NCBI GenBank assembly: GCA_032595685.2
Contig: CP159373.1
Coordinates: 4,317,821 to 4,381,820 of the forward strand
From: Candidatus Electrothrix aestuarii
GTDB lineage: Bacteria > Desulfobacterota > Desulfobulbia > Desulfobulbales > Desulfobulbaceae
Direction: 5' to 3'
DNA: 64,000 nt
The first letter of the stretch is position 1; every line of letters starts with the position of its first letter. Below the pieces are notes generated by a model that was not told the origin of the DNA, searched no databases, and saw nothing but the letters and a program-made list of their open reading frames with translations. The translations under genes and the position numbers were made by a program. This document shows positions 53,127 through 61,077 of this stretch, in pieces.

Positions 53127-53258
53127 ATGCGCTCATTGACAGAGGATGATATCTGGCAACTGGTGCGAAGAATGGCACAGAGGGTATTGGACGCCTGGAA
53201 CATTAGCACGTACCCCTTTGATAAAGCGATTGACTTGGAACATCTTACGCCTGAGTAA
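53127..53258 (+). CDS. Hypothetical small protein, 43 residues
   Basis: ATG 53127 begins MRSLTEDDIWQLVRRMAQRV and the frame ends EHLTPE at 53258, three bases after the previous gene. It could be the second gene of a pair, or the remnant of a longer gene. No family recognised, and no clear ribosome-binding site. Confidence 0.3.
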   Translation: MRSLTEDDIWQLVRRMAQRVLDAWNISTYPFDKAIDLEHLTPE

Positions 53259-53370
53259 AGCCAGAACTTATAATATCTGCTCTGCTCCTCCGGTAGCCGT
53301 TTTACGGTCTGCTGTCTCCTGTGCTATAATGGATGCTATAAATGCATTCCCTTCTCCAGGAGCAAAGACC

Positions 53371-54171
53371 ATGACAGAGCCAAACAAAATAACCCGCCGC
53401 AGATTCCTTCGCTTGGGCCTCTATGCCCTGGCCCCTTATGGCCTTGCCTTGGGTGACGGCTTTTTTATCGAACGCCAATGGCTCAGCATCAAACACCTGG
53501 TGTTAAGCGATACCCCGACCTGCCGCATTGCCCATTTCACCGATGTCCATCATAAGGGCGATATCGCCTATTTCAATAAAGTTATCGCCACAATCAACAG
53601 CCTCCAGCCGGATATTGTCTGCTTTACTGGCGACCTCATCGAAAAGGCATCCTATCTTGAGGAGGCCATACGCTGTTTAGAAGGGATTCAAGCCCCGCTC
53701 TATGGCATACCGGGCAACCATGACGATTGGAGCGGCATCTCCTATGATTCCCTGAAAACATGCTTTGAGGCCACTGGTGGGGCCTGGTTACTTGATCAGG
53801 AAGTCCTGGCAGCGGACGGCAAGGTCGCCATTACCTGTTCAGCCGGACAGACCTTTCGTGCCCCCTCCCCTGTACAGAAGGGGAAACAGAGAGAAGAGGC
53901 TGCCGTTAAACGGATACTCCTTCATCATTATCCAGCCTCTGCAGACACAATAGAGCAACAATTTGATCTTATCCTGGCGGGACATTCACATGGAGGACAG
54001 GTGCGGCTCCCTTTTTACGGCGCTATCACGGTCCCTTATGGGGTGGAAAAATATGAGAAAGGTTTATTTCAAACGCAGGCGGGTCCGCTCTTTGTCAATG
54101 CGGGGATAGGATACTGGGCGCTTCCCGTACGTATCCTGTGCAGGCCGGAGATAGCCCTGATAGAAATTTAA
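53371..54171 (+). CDS. Tat-exported metallophosphoesterase (calcineurin-like)
   Basis: A 266-residue protein. Start chosen at 53371, with AGGAG 8 bp upstream. The N-terminus is a twin-arginine signal (ITRRRFLRLGLYALAPYGLA). The phosphoesterase motifs are HFTDVHHKGD (D-x-H), VCFTGDLIE (GDx2), YGIPGNHDDW (GNHD), RILLHHYPASAD and LILAGHSHGGQVRLPFYG (GHxH), which bind two metals. It resembles YkuE-type enzymes that act on UDP-sugar lipids or other phosphodiesters outside the cytoplasm. Single gene. Confidence 0.9.
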   Translation: MTEPNKITRRRFLRLGLYALAPYGLALGDGFFIERQWLSIKHLVLSDTPTCRIAHFTDVHHKGDIAYFNKVIATINSLQPDIVCFTGDLIEKASYLEEAIRCLEGIQAPLYGIPGNHDDWSGISYDSLKTCFEATGGAWLLDQEVLAADGKVAITCSAGQTFRAPSPVQKGKQREEAAVKRILLHHYPASADTIEQQFDLILAGHSHGGQVRLPFYGAITVPYGVEKYEKGLFQTQAGPLFVNAGIGYWALPVRILCRPEIALIEI

Positions 54172-54255
54172 CTGATCAGAAGCAACATGCTTCTGTACTA
54201 CCTGTAATACGTTGGGTGACAATCTTTGCAAAACAATGAGTAGAATATTTCCCCC

Positions 54256-54522
54256 TCAATCAGGACAAACAAATAATGAGAAATTATCAAACAAAGAACC
54301 GGTGATACGAATAAATCCAAACTTGTGTTCTTCCAATATCCCAAGAGCTACTTTGACCTGTTCACTGTCCTTGCTGTCTGTTGTTGCCTGCACAGACCCT
54401 TTTATGATAATAAGGGGACGCTCTGTTTCTTTGTAAGAATTCACTATCTTGTAAAACATTTTCTTTACAGCCTCAACACTCTCACTCATCAAGTATAATT
54501 CACTGATGCTAATAACTTTCAC
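54256..54522 (-). CDS. Hypothetical protein, 88 residues
   Basis: Starts with GTG at 54522 behind AGAGGT (6 bp spacing) and reads MKVISISELYLMSESVEAVK. The C-terminal half (VKVALGILEEHKFGFIRITG) suggests alternating helix and strand. No family recognised; the good ribosome-binding site is the main support. It is convergent with the metallophosphoesterase. Confidence 0.45.
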   Translation of the reverse strand: MKVISISELYLMSESVEAVKKMFYKIVNSYKETERPLIIIKGSVQATTDSKDSEQVKVALGILEEHKFGFIRITGSLFDNFSLFVCPD

Positions 54523-54729
54523 TGCGCACCTCTTTCAAATGATAAAAAATATCACATAGAAAAATATTACCACACAGTATGAGTATAAGCAAAAAAAATG
54601 CACCCCGATATAACAGACCATAAAAACTGAATAAATAAGCTCTCTGCTTATTTTTGAAAGAGCTATACCAAGAGGGATGAACAAAAGAGCTACTTTGTCT
54701 ATTTTGCAAAAATCCTGTAGCGATACAGC

Positions 54730-57288
54730 TCATTTCCTTCGTTTTACCCCAGCGCTTGCCACTGCGGCCCAAGGTTCATCGGGCCAGTGATGCTTGGGAT
54801 AACGCCCTTTCATCTCCTTCTGCACGGCAAAATAGCTGCTTTCCCAGAACCCACGCAGATCCTGGGTGATCTGAACCGGCCTGCGAGCAGGAGAAAGCAG
54901 ATGAAGGAGCACAGGCACCCTTCCCTGGCAGATTGCTGGTGTTTCAGCTAGCCCAAAGACCTCCTGAAGGCGAACCGCCAGGATAGGTGGCTCTTCAGGT
55001 CTATACTCCAGGGTAATCCGGGACCCACTGGGTACCTGCCAATGGGTCGGCGCATCCCGATCCAGTGCTTGCTGTTGCTGAAAACTCAGGCGTGCTAGGA
55101 GGATCTGTTCCAAGTTCAGACCTGCGCAGTCCTTGAGTGATCTAAGACCAGCCAGATAAGGCCCTAACCATTTCTCAAGATCCGCGAGCAGGTTTGCCTC
55201 GGAAAAATCCGGCCACTCAACCTCAGGCTGCCAGGAACGAAGACAGATGAGCCGGGCCTGAAGCTGGCGGGCCTTTGCAGACCAGGGTAAGGATTCAAGC
55301 CCCAAGGATCGGATACCTGCGAGCAGGGCATCCTGCACGGCGGTGGGCTCAGGTTGGGGAAGCGGCTTCTCACTGAGTAGCACCTGCCCCAGCCGGACCA
55401 CGCAGCGTGCAACCACCCGCTCTGCCTGGGCATCCCAAAGCACTTCGTCCTCTTCCCTCAGCTCCTCTGCAAATAAGGCCTCCACCTCATCCTGCTCCAA
55501 CCGGGCAGCAAGGAAGATCCTTCCGTTCTGCCTGCCCGCATCAAGGGAAGGGACCACCAGCCACTGGGCCGCTGTCAACGGATCGTGAGCATGGAGAAGT
55601 CCACCCCGCCCGGAGACCAGTTTATAGCTTCCTAAACTGCGACGCTGGGCTACCCGGTCTGGCCAGGCTATAGCCAGCAGGCCACCGACAGAAAGTGTCT
55701 CCTTTTTCTCCACAGATTTCCCCTTGAGCAGGGCAGCCAATTGCCGCGAACTCTGCTCCACCCGCGCGCAGGCCCCTGAATTTCCTCCCATGCCCTGAAC
55801 AGCAGTCCTTCCCTGCCCGCGAAAGCGTTGCAGGCAATGCAATCGGTCTTCCAGATCGACACTGTCATGCCCTGACAGGATATCCGCCTCAGAGAGCAGG
55901 GCCGCTAGATCGATAGCCGTCTGCCGGCCCTCCTTGCCTGCCATGAGCAGCATCCTGCTCAGGCGGGGATGGAGGGGAAAGCCAGCCATTGCCCGACCAA
56001 TGTCGGTGATCTTTCCCAGTCTGTCCAAGGCGCCTAATCTTTGCAACAGTTCCTTGCCCTGGGCAAAAGCTGCTGCTGGCGGTGGTGTCAACCAGGAAAG
56101 CTGGGCTGGCTCGGTCACACCCCAATGGGCCAATTCCAGCACCAGTGGGGCCAGATCTGCCTGGGCGATCTCTGGCTGATCATAGGCTTGGAGCCCCATA
56201 TCAACGCCCTTATCCCAGAGCTGGTAACAGGTTCCCGGTCCAAGACGCCCTGCCCTGCCTGCCCGTTGTTCAGCCGAGGCCCTGGAGATCCGTACCGTAT
56301 CCAGACGAGAGAGTCCAGAATTGCCGTCAAAACGTGGGACCCGCTTCCAGCCGCTGTCAAGCACTGCACTGATTCCCTCAATGGTGACACTGGTCTCGGC
56401 AATGGTGGTGGCCAGGATGATCCGTTGGCGACCCGCTGGATCAGGGCGCAGAGCAGCTTCCTGCTCTGCCGATTTCAGGCTGCCGTGCAAAGGATGAACA
56501 ATAAGCTTTTCCAGATCGCGGAGCTGTTCCTGCACCCGCCGGATCTCGCCCCTGCCGGGCAGGAAGACCAGCAGATCGCCCTGTTCCTGAGTCAGGACCT
56601 GCCGGATTGCCCGACTGGTGCTGCGAGCCAGATCATCAGGATGACTGGAGGCGTATTGGGGTAAGGGCGGGAAAAAATCTTTGCGCACCGGAAAAATCTG
56701 CCCTTCCCCCTTGATAACAGGGCCATTGCCCAGCAGGCTACTCACCGCCTCGGCATCCATAGTGGCGGACATCACCAGGATTCGGAGATCCTCGCGCAGG
56801 CCGGAAAGCACATCCAGGCACAGGGTAAAAGCCAGGTCCGAATCCAGGCTGCGCTCATGAAATTCATCAAAAATCACCAGGCCAATATCGTTCAGCTCCG
56901 GGTCTTGCTGGAGACGACGACAGAGGATGCCCTCAGTGATTACCTCCACCTTGGTCTGGACGGAAATCCTGCGCTCAAAGCGAATCTGGTAGCCCACGGC
57001 CTGCCCGACCGGCTTCTGGCAGAGTTCGCTCATATACTCAGCAGCCAGCCGGGCCGCGATTCTTCGGGGCTCAAGCAGGAGGATTTTTTTCCCTTGCAGC
57101 CACGGGGCATCCTGGAGGGCAAGGGGGACCAGGGTGGTCTTTCCCGAACCTGGCGGGGCAGTCAGGACAGCACAGCCTTGCTCAGCTAGGGCTGCCTCAA
57201 GCTGGGGCAATATCTTATAAACAGGGAGATGATCAGGGAGGAGCACAATCGTATTTTGAATTTTTGAAATATGAACGGAGGAGAACAA
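54730..57288 (-). CDS. hrpB: ATP-dependent helicase HrpB
   Basis: An 852-residue DExH helicase with motif I APPGSGKTTLVPLAL, Ia LLEPRRIAARLAA, II DEFHER, III MSATMDA, V ATTIAETSVTIEGI and VI RASAEQRAGRAGRLGPG, then HA2 and the HrpB-specific C-terminal domain (PTHWQVPSGSRITLEYRPEEPPILAVRLQEVFG, in two parts; FWESSYFAVQKEMKGRYPKHHWPDEP). HrpB is a DEAH-box helicase related to HrpA; its RNA substrate is unknown. The annotated start may be a few codons too early, since the domain begins at about residue 15. Confidence 0.95.
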   Translation of the reverse strand: MFSSVHISKIQNTIVLLPDHLPVYKILPQLEAALAEQGCAVLTAPPGSGKTTLVPLALQDAPWLQGKKILLLEPRRIAARLAAEYMSELCQKPVGQAVGYQIRFERRISVQTKVEVITEGILCRRLQQDPELNDIGLVIFDEFHERSLDSDLAFTLCLDVLSGLREDLRILVMSATMDAEAVSSLLGNGPVIKGEGQIFPVRKDFFPPLPQYASSHPDDLARSTSRAIRQVLTQEQGDLLVFLPGRGEIRRVQEQLRDLEKLIVHPLHGSLKSAEQEAALRPDPAGRQRIILATTIAETSVTIEGISAVLDSGWKRVPRFDGNSGLSRLDTVRISRASAEQRAGRAGRLGPGTCYQLWDKGVDMGLQAYDQPEIAQADLAPLVLELAHWGVTEPAQLSWLTPPPAAAFAQGKELLQRLGALDRLGKITDIGRAMAGFPLHPRLSRMLLMAGKEGRQTAIDLAALLSEADILSGHDSVDLEDRLHCLQRFRGQGRTAVQGMGGNSGACARVEQSSRQLAALLKGKSVEKKETLSVGGLLAIAWPDRVAQRRSLGSYKLVSGRGGLLHAHDPLTAAQWLVVPSLDAGRQNGRIFLAARLEQDEVEALFAEELREEDEVLWDAQAERVVARCVVRLGQVLLSEKPLPQPEPTAVQDALLAGIRSLGLESLPWSAKARQLQARLICLRSWQPEVEWPDFSEANLLADLEKWLGPYLAGLRSLKDCAGLNLEQILLARLSFQQQQALDRDAPTHWQVPSGSRITLEYRPEEPPILAVRLQEVFGLAETPAICQGRVPVLLHLLSPARRPVQITQDLRGFWESSYFAVQKEMKGRYPKHHWPDEPWAAVASAGVKRRK

Positions 57289-57386
57289 AAGACGAACGGC
57301 CCATCCAGCACATCAGAAAGTGAGACTCTGAATACAGAATAGACCGCTGTGTAAAACGCTATGAGGGTACCCCTTAATGAGAGCTA

Positions 57387-57941
57387 TTAGACCTTATAGG
57401 GATCGTCGGAGATGAGATAGGCAATCACTTCGGATTTATTGTCCATTGTATCCAGAACAGCCTTGAATGCCTTGATCTTGTCATAGTTGGCACCGAATTT
57501 CTTTTCATAGAGCATATCCAAGGTCTCTGAGGTCTTAGCCTCTCTGATACCGCGCTGCCAGGAGTCGGTAAAGATCTCATTGAGCTTACCGGCAAGCCCC
57601 TCTTGTTTGAGCAGATCCCATTCCCCTTTATCCATCCAGACCGCGTTGATAGCAGGGCTCAAATCAAGCCGATGGTCATTATGTTGGGAAATTTTATATT
57701 TCAGCATCAGCACCTTGCTCTTGGGACAAACCATTGCCGAGGAGGTTTCCTCTGCCTCAACCACAGCCTCTGAGGCCTTGATAAAATCCAGGTTCTCGTT
57801 GTCCTCCAGCCAGCGCAGGTAATCACCGAGCATCACCAGACTTCCTCCGCAATGGGAACAGGTATGGCATGGGAAGAGATAGTCCAAATAGGCGGGAGTC
57901 AGATTTCCTTGTTTGCAACTTGTGCATTTCATGGTTGTCAT
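57387..57941 (-). CDS. Zinc-finger (zf-TFIIB-like) protein
   Basis: A 184-residue protein. The N-terminus has MKCTSCKQGNLTPAYLDYLF, then CHTCSHCGGSLVMLGDYLRWLE, i.e. a CxxC...CxxC zinc ribbon. Further on, MVCPKSKVLMLKYKIS and LDLSPAINAVWMDKGEWDLLKQEGLAGKL resemble the zf-TFIIB pattern in which a short zinc motif precedes VWLDxGE. Only part of the second zinc site is kept. Function unknown; it lies 22 bp after the DUF1722 fusion gene and is probably cotranscribed. Confidence 0.7.
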   Translation of the reverse strand: MTTMKCTSCKQGNLTPAYLDYLFPCHTCSHCGGSLVMLGDYLRWLEDNENLDFIKASEAVVEAEETSSAMVCPKSKVLMLKYKISQHNDHRLDLSPAINAVWMDKGEWDLLKQEGLAGKLNEIFTDSWQRGIREAKTSETLDMLYEKKFGANYDKIKAFKAVLDTMDNKSEVIAYLISDDPYKV

Positions 57942-57963
57942 AGTTGTTTGTCCTTAGATGGGG

Positions 57964-58719
57964 TTATTGATGGGCGTCAGTATTTCTCGACGTGCTCTCT
58001 CCCTTTTCCTGCTCTTCTGCGAGAGAAATCCATACTCTCAGCTCACTCAGAGCTGTAGAGGCCAGTAAATAGGGTTCCTGTTTTGCCAGGGCCCCCTGCT
58101 GCACCTCGTCAAAGAGCCTGCTCAAGGACCAGGCCTCGGTATTACGTTCTGCGGGAGCTACCTGACCAGAGACATAACCCCACATATGCTGGAGCGCGTT
58201 GCGGATGCCACCTGACGACGGGGCCGTACGCAGAACCTCAGTGAGCTGGGTCACGAGCGCTGTGTATTCTTGCGCGGAAATATTCTTTGCAACTTGTTTG
58301 CCGATCTTCTTATAGAGATTTACATCCCGCGCCATGACCGAGTATTTATGCTGGCTCCATACCTGCTGGGCATTTCGCGGCAGGAGAATACGCCCCGGCT
58401 CCTTTTCCTTGTATTTGTCTGCAAGAAGAAGGAACTGCCCCTCCGGGATATCGATGTACTCTTCCGGCCAGAGACCTTGGTTTGAATCGATTATCACCGG
58501 GCTTTTGTCTTTGAATCCACGCAAGGCCATTTCCGCTGCAAGCAGCTCATGGCGCATCTTGAGTGCCCAGCCATACCCAACCCATCTCAGCGTTTCCGGG
58601 TGTTTGGAATAGCCCTTTTTCCCGTTGACAATGATGGAGACAATACCGTGCAGCTCACGGTGCTCACCAAGAAGGCTCTGGCGGTTCAAATATCCTGGAT
58701 TGATGTCCCAAATGCGCAT
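57964..58719 (-). CDS. Pyr_excise (T4 endonuclease V-like) - DUF1722 fusion
   Basis: A 251-residue protein. Residues 1-80 (MRIWDINPGYLNRQSLLGEH, ELHGIVSIIVNGKKGYSKHPETLRWVG, MRHELLAAEMALRGF) match the pyrimidine-dimer-glycosylase-like Pyr_excise family, keeping the basic GEHRELH motif. Residues 118-200 (QVWSQHKYSVMARDVNLYKKIGK, LRTAPSSGGIRNALQHMWGYV) match DUF1722, a domain often linked to photolyase or DUF523 genes. The combination suggests DNA-damage repair, perhaps of UV or oxidative lesions. It is the first gene of a pair with the zinc-finger gene. Confidence 0.72.
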   Translation of the reverse strand: MRIWDINPGYLNRQSLLGEHRELHGIVSIIVNGKKGYSKHPETLRWVGYGWALKMRHELLAAEMALRGFKDKSPVIIDSNQGLWPEEYIDIPEGQFLLLADKYKEKEPGRILLPRNAQQVWSQHKYSVMARDVNLYKKIGKQVAKNISAQEYTALVTQLTEVLRTAPSSGGIRNALQHMWGYVSGQVAPAERNTEAWSLSRLFDEVQQGALAKQEPYLLASTALSELRVWISLAEEQEKGESTSRNTDAHQ

Positions 58720-59144
58720 GGGGTCTGTTGAGATAAATATGATGAAAACATCAAGCCATCCTGTTAACTGATGTTACGTAGCCAAAACGCAATATCGGCA
58801 GATTATACGTTTTGGTTGTCTCGTAACTTCCTGATCTTTTATTTGCGTGTGTAACATCAGCTGTTAAAAGTTGCATTGAAATAGCTTTTACTACATTTAG
58901 CACTTGCAATTAATCTCAGCAAGAGTATAATAAAAAATTATTGAATGATATTCTTTAGCATTTTCTTTTACGTTGCCATGATATGATTATGGTGACCACC
59001 CCCCTCTCGGTGCCTTTAAAGTTTCTGCTTTAACTATCTTTAGATGGCCATTATACGTATAAGATCATACGTTCTTTTCTCTTTCAACATTCCTTGCCTG
59101 CATCAGGTTGTTTCCGAAGAGATTATCTTTTAAGGAGACGCAGT
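58720..59144. other. Intergenic region with competing inverted repeats
   Basis: A 425-bp AT-rich region between divergent genes. Between 58761 and 58868 are nested inverted repeats that could form two exclusive hairpins. The rest shows no gene; it should hold the promoter and a long 5-prime leader of the RRM gene. Confidence 0.5.
58764..58867. repeat. Nested, mutually exclusive inverted repeats
   Basis: GTTACG (58773-58778) plus CCAAAACG (58782-58789) pair with CGTTTTGG (58808-58815) plus CGTAAC (58822-58827). Alternatively TTAACTGATGTTAC (58764-58777) pairs with GTAACATCAG (58851-58860) and TTAA after it. Both use the GTTAC at 58773-58777, so only one can form at a time. Confidence 0.5.
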
Positions 59145-59411
59145 ATGAAACTTTTTGTCGGCAGCCTTCCCTATAATATTACTGAAACTGAGTTGATTGA
59201 TCTATTTTCCCAGTACGGAAGTGTCGTAGACATAAATCTCATTAAAGATCATTTTACAGGTACGCCAAAAGGCTTTGCCTTTGTGGAGATGTCCAACAGA
59301 AGCGAAGGGCATAAGGCAATGGAAGATCTGAACGGGAAAAAATATAAGCACAGAGATCTTGTCTGTAATGAGTCCAAACCGACGAAAAAGAAAAAATATC
59401 ATCGCCGATAA
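59145..59411 (+). CDS. RRM-domain RNA-binding protein
   Basis: An 88-residue protein starting at ATG 59145 with AAGGAG 7 bp upstream. It is one RRM: RNP2 LFVGSL (3-8) and RNP1 KGFAFVEM (about 42-49), with a basic tail KPTKKKKYHRR. Such small glycine-poor RRM proteins act as RNA chaperones, often cold-induced, in cyanobacteria and Desulfobacterota. A cold-shock protein gene follows in the same direction, which supports a cold- or RNA-structure-related role. Confidence 0.93.
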   Translation: MKLFVGSLPYNITETELIDLFSQYGSVVDINLIKDHFTGTPKGFAFVEMSNRSEGHKAMEDLNGKKYKHRDLVCNESKPTKKKKYHRR

Positions 59412-59676
59412 GTCTTCAATCTCGAACTTTGATGGCTTGGGGGGAATAAGTCGGGAAGCAGCAAAGCAAGAGCGACAAATCAATGTGTTAAAATACAGCA
59501 TTTCATTAAATTGGACTGAACTCTTTCCCCTGTGGAAAGGAGCAACAAACGTTCATATTTATGAAGAAATTTGCAGACGATAATGTTTGAGTCTGCGCGA
59601 CGGATTTCAAAGGTTGCAATCCGTCTTTTATCTGATGATTTCCTTTGGAAATCAAGCTTATACAGGAGTATAAAAA
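59412..59676 (+). promoter_or_regulatory. Structured 5-prime leader of the cold-shock gene
   Basis: Two hairpins lie in the leader: GACGGATT (59599-59606) with AATCCGTC (59618-59625) followed by TTTTATC, which looks like an attenuator or terminator of upstream transcription, and GATTTCC (59637-59643) with GGAAATC (59647-59653) just before the CAGGAG ribosome-binding site. Long structured leaders are usual for cspA-type genes, where they sense temperature; here that is inferred. Confidence 0.5.
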
Positions 59677-59877
59677 ATGGCAGAAGGAACAGTAAAGTGG
59701 TTTAACGATTCTAAAGGCTTTGGTTTTATTGAAGAGGATGGCGGAAAGGACGTTTTTGTTCACCACTCAGCTATTCAGGCTCAGGGCTTCAAAAGCCTCC
59801 AAGAAGGACAACGGGTTAGCTTTGATGTTGTTGACGGTCCCAAAGGGCCTGCAGCGGAGAATGTTATCGGCCTGTAA
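59677..59877 (+). CDS. Cold-shock domain protein (CspA family)
   Basis: A 66-residue single OB-fold protein with both RNA-binding motifs: [15 protein letters not shown] (RNP1) and DVFVHHSAI (RNP2), followed by [23 protein letters not shown]. It acts as a nucleic-acid chaperone, melting RNA structure, and is possibly cold-induced. CAGGAG precedes the ATG by 8 bp. Confidence 0.97.
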   Translation: MAEGTVKWFNDSKGFGFIEEDGGKDVFVHHSAIQAQGFKSLQEGQRVSFDVVDGPKGPAAENVIGL

Positions 59878-59889
59878 TATCTCCTCAAC

Positions 59890-59934
59890 CTAGTGCTCTG
59901 TAAAAGCTAAAATTTAGTCATGACTCAGTACTAG
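59890..59934. mobile_element. Short MITE-like palindrome related to 48258-48367
   Basis: A 45-bp element from CTAGTGCTCTG to CAGTACTAG directly after the cold-shock gene. Its AAATTTAGTCATGACT part is the inverse of the left end of the element at 48258-48367. The near-palindromic structure could double as a transcription stop for the cold-shock gene. Confidence 0.55.
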
Positions 59935-60144
59935 AACTGTCCCTTGTCACAGACAAAAGCAAGCAAAGAAGCTCATTCCCATGAGTAGCGGTTTTGCTTA
60001 TTTTGGTTATTCCCAAGGGATATGTTGCTCTATACGGTGATAGATCTCTTGTTTTCTGATGAAATAATAATTCGTCATAAGGCAGGAGATTATTCTTGCC
60101 CCCCTCTGTTGCAGACCTTCCCCTCTCATATTCAGGAGCGTATC

Positions 60145-60318
60145 TTGGCAAAAAACTATTATTCATTTGATAAACGAAAAAAAGAGCTGGCAAAGAAAAA
60201 GAAGAAAGAAGAAAAAAGATTGCGCAAGTTGGAACATAAAAAGGGCGCGCAGGAAGGAGATGCCGGGGAACAACGTGAAGGTGAGAGTGGCTCTTTACCC
60301 GAGGAGTCCTCTTGTTGA
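60145..60318 (+). CDS. Small lysine-rich protein, 57 residues, TTG start
   Basis: AGGAG at 60134-60138 lies 6 bp before a TTG at 60145, giving a start at (M)AKNYYSFDKRKKELAKKKKK, followed by EEKRLRKLEHKKG and an acidic tail. The highly basic helical core with this start is a familiar pattern of small proteobacterial proteins without known function. A longer frame from ATG 60022 has no ribosome-binding site. Confidence 0.6.
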   Translation: MAKNYYSFDKRKKELAKKKKKEEKRLRKLEHKKGAQEGDAGEQREGESGSLPEESSC

Positions 60319-60431
60319 ATTTTCCTCTCCTGATGGAATCGCATCAGACAGCTGGTTGATTTTTAAAAGTTCACGTTTATATTTTCTCGTTTTGGTCCGA
60401 AGGGCCGAGATGGAAACTTATTGGAGAGATA

Positions 60432-60842
60432 ATGTCCCCACGTCATATTGTGCAAGAAGTATATAATAAATTTTCTACTGGCGACTTTGAGGGGTTTCTG
60501 GATCTCTGTGATGACCGTATAGAATGGGTTGTAAATGGGCCGGAAACTCTAGAAAAATGCCAAGCTTTTCAAGGAAAAAACGGTGTTCGTCATTTCTTGG
60601 ATATTATGGGTTCCACCTGGCATGTCAGTTCCTTTGATGTAAAGAGTATTGTTAACGAAAATAATACAGTCGTTGTACTTGGTGAAGAGACAGGAAGGCA
60701 TACCGGTTCGGAAATCTTTTTTGAAAATAGATGGGCCCATGTCTTTGATGTTAAGAACGGAAAAATAATTCGTTTTCGCGAATTCCTTTGTCATTGGCCC
60801 GGCACTCAGAAGCCACCAATGATGACCTGGGATGAAAAATAA
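60432..60842 (+). CDS. NTF2/SnoaL-like domain protein
   Basis: A 136-residue protein with the SnoaL-like cone fold pattern: VQEVYNKFSTGDFEGFLDLCDDRIEWVVNG at the start, FQGKNGVRHFLDIMG in the middle and a C-terminal ENRWAHVFDVKNGKIIRFREF. GGAGAG lies 7 bp before the ATG. SnoaL-like proteins include ketosteroid-isomerase-type enzymes and simple binding proteins. No partner gene is evident. Confidence 0.85.
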   Translation: MSPRHIVQEVYNKFSTGDFEGFLDLCDDRIEWVVNGPETLEKCQAFQGKNGVRHFLDIMGSTWHVSSFDVKSIVNENNTVVVLGEETGRHTGSEIFFENRWAHVFDVKNGKIIRFREFLCHWPGTQKPPMMTWDEK

Positions 60843-61077
60843 TCGCAATCAATTCTCCTACCCGGCCAGTGAGCTCAACCCTAGGTTTTGCTCCCAGGCT
60901 ATTTTTTTTAAAACTGTTCCTGCAAATACGTCCTGTATTTCTCTCTCTTCCTGACACCCTTGACTTTCATAACGGGAAGAGTTTAATCCCCTTCAATTCC
61001 CTTGCGCAGAACCCCTGTTTTGAGTAGAAAACAGGCGGTTGTCTGGATGAAAAACATAAATACTCTGTTTCCTGCGC

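Noticed and set aside
54509-54772. 87-residue minus-strand frame between hrpB and a small gene
   Set aside because: It overlaps the hrpB 3-prime end and the start of the 88-residue gene and has no ribosome-binding site.
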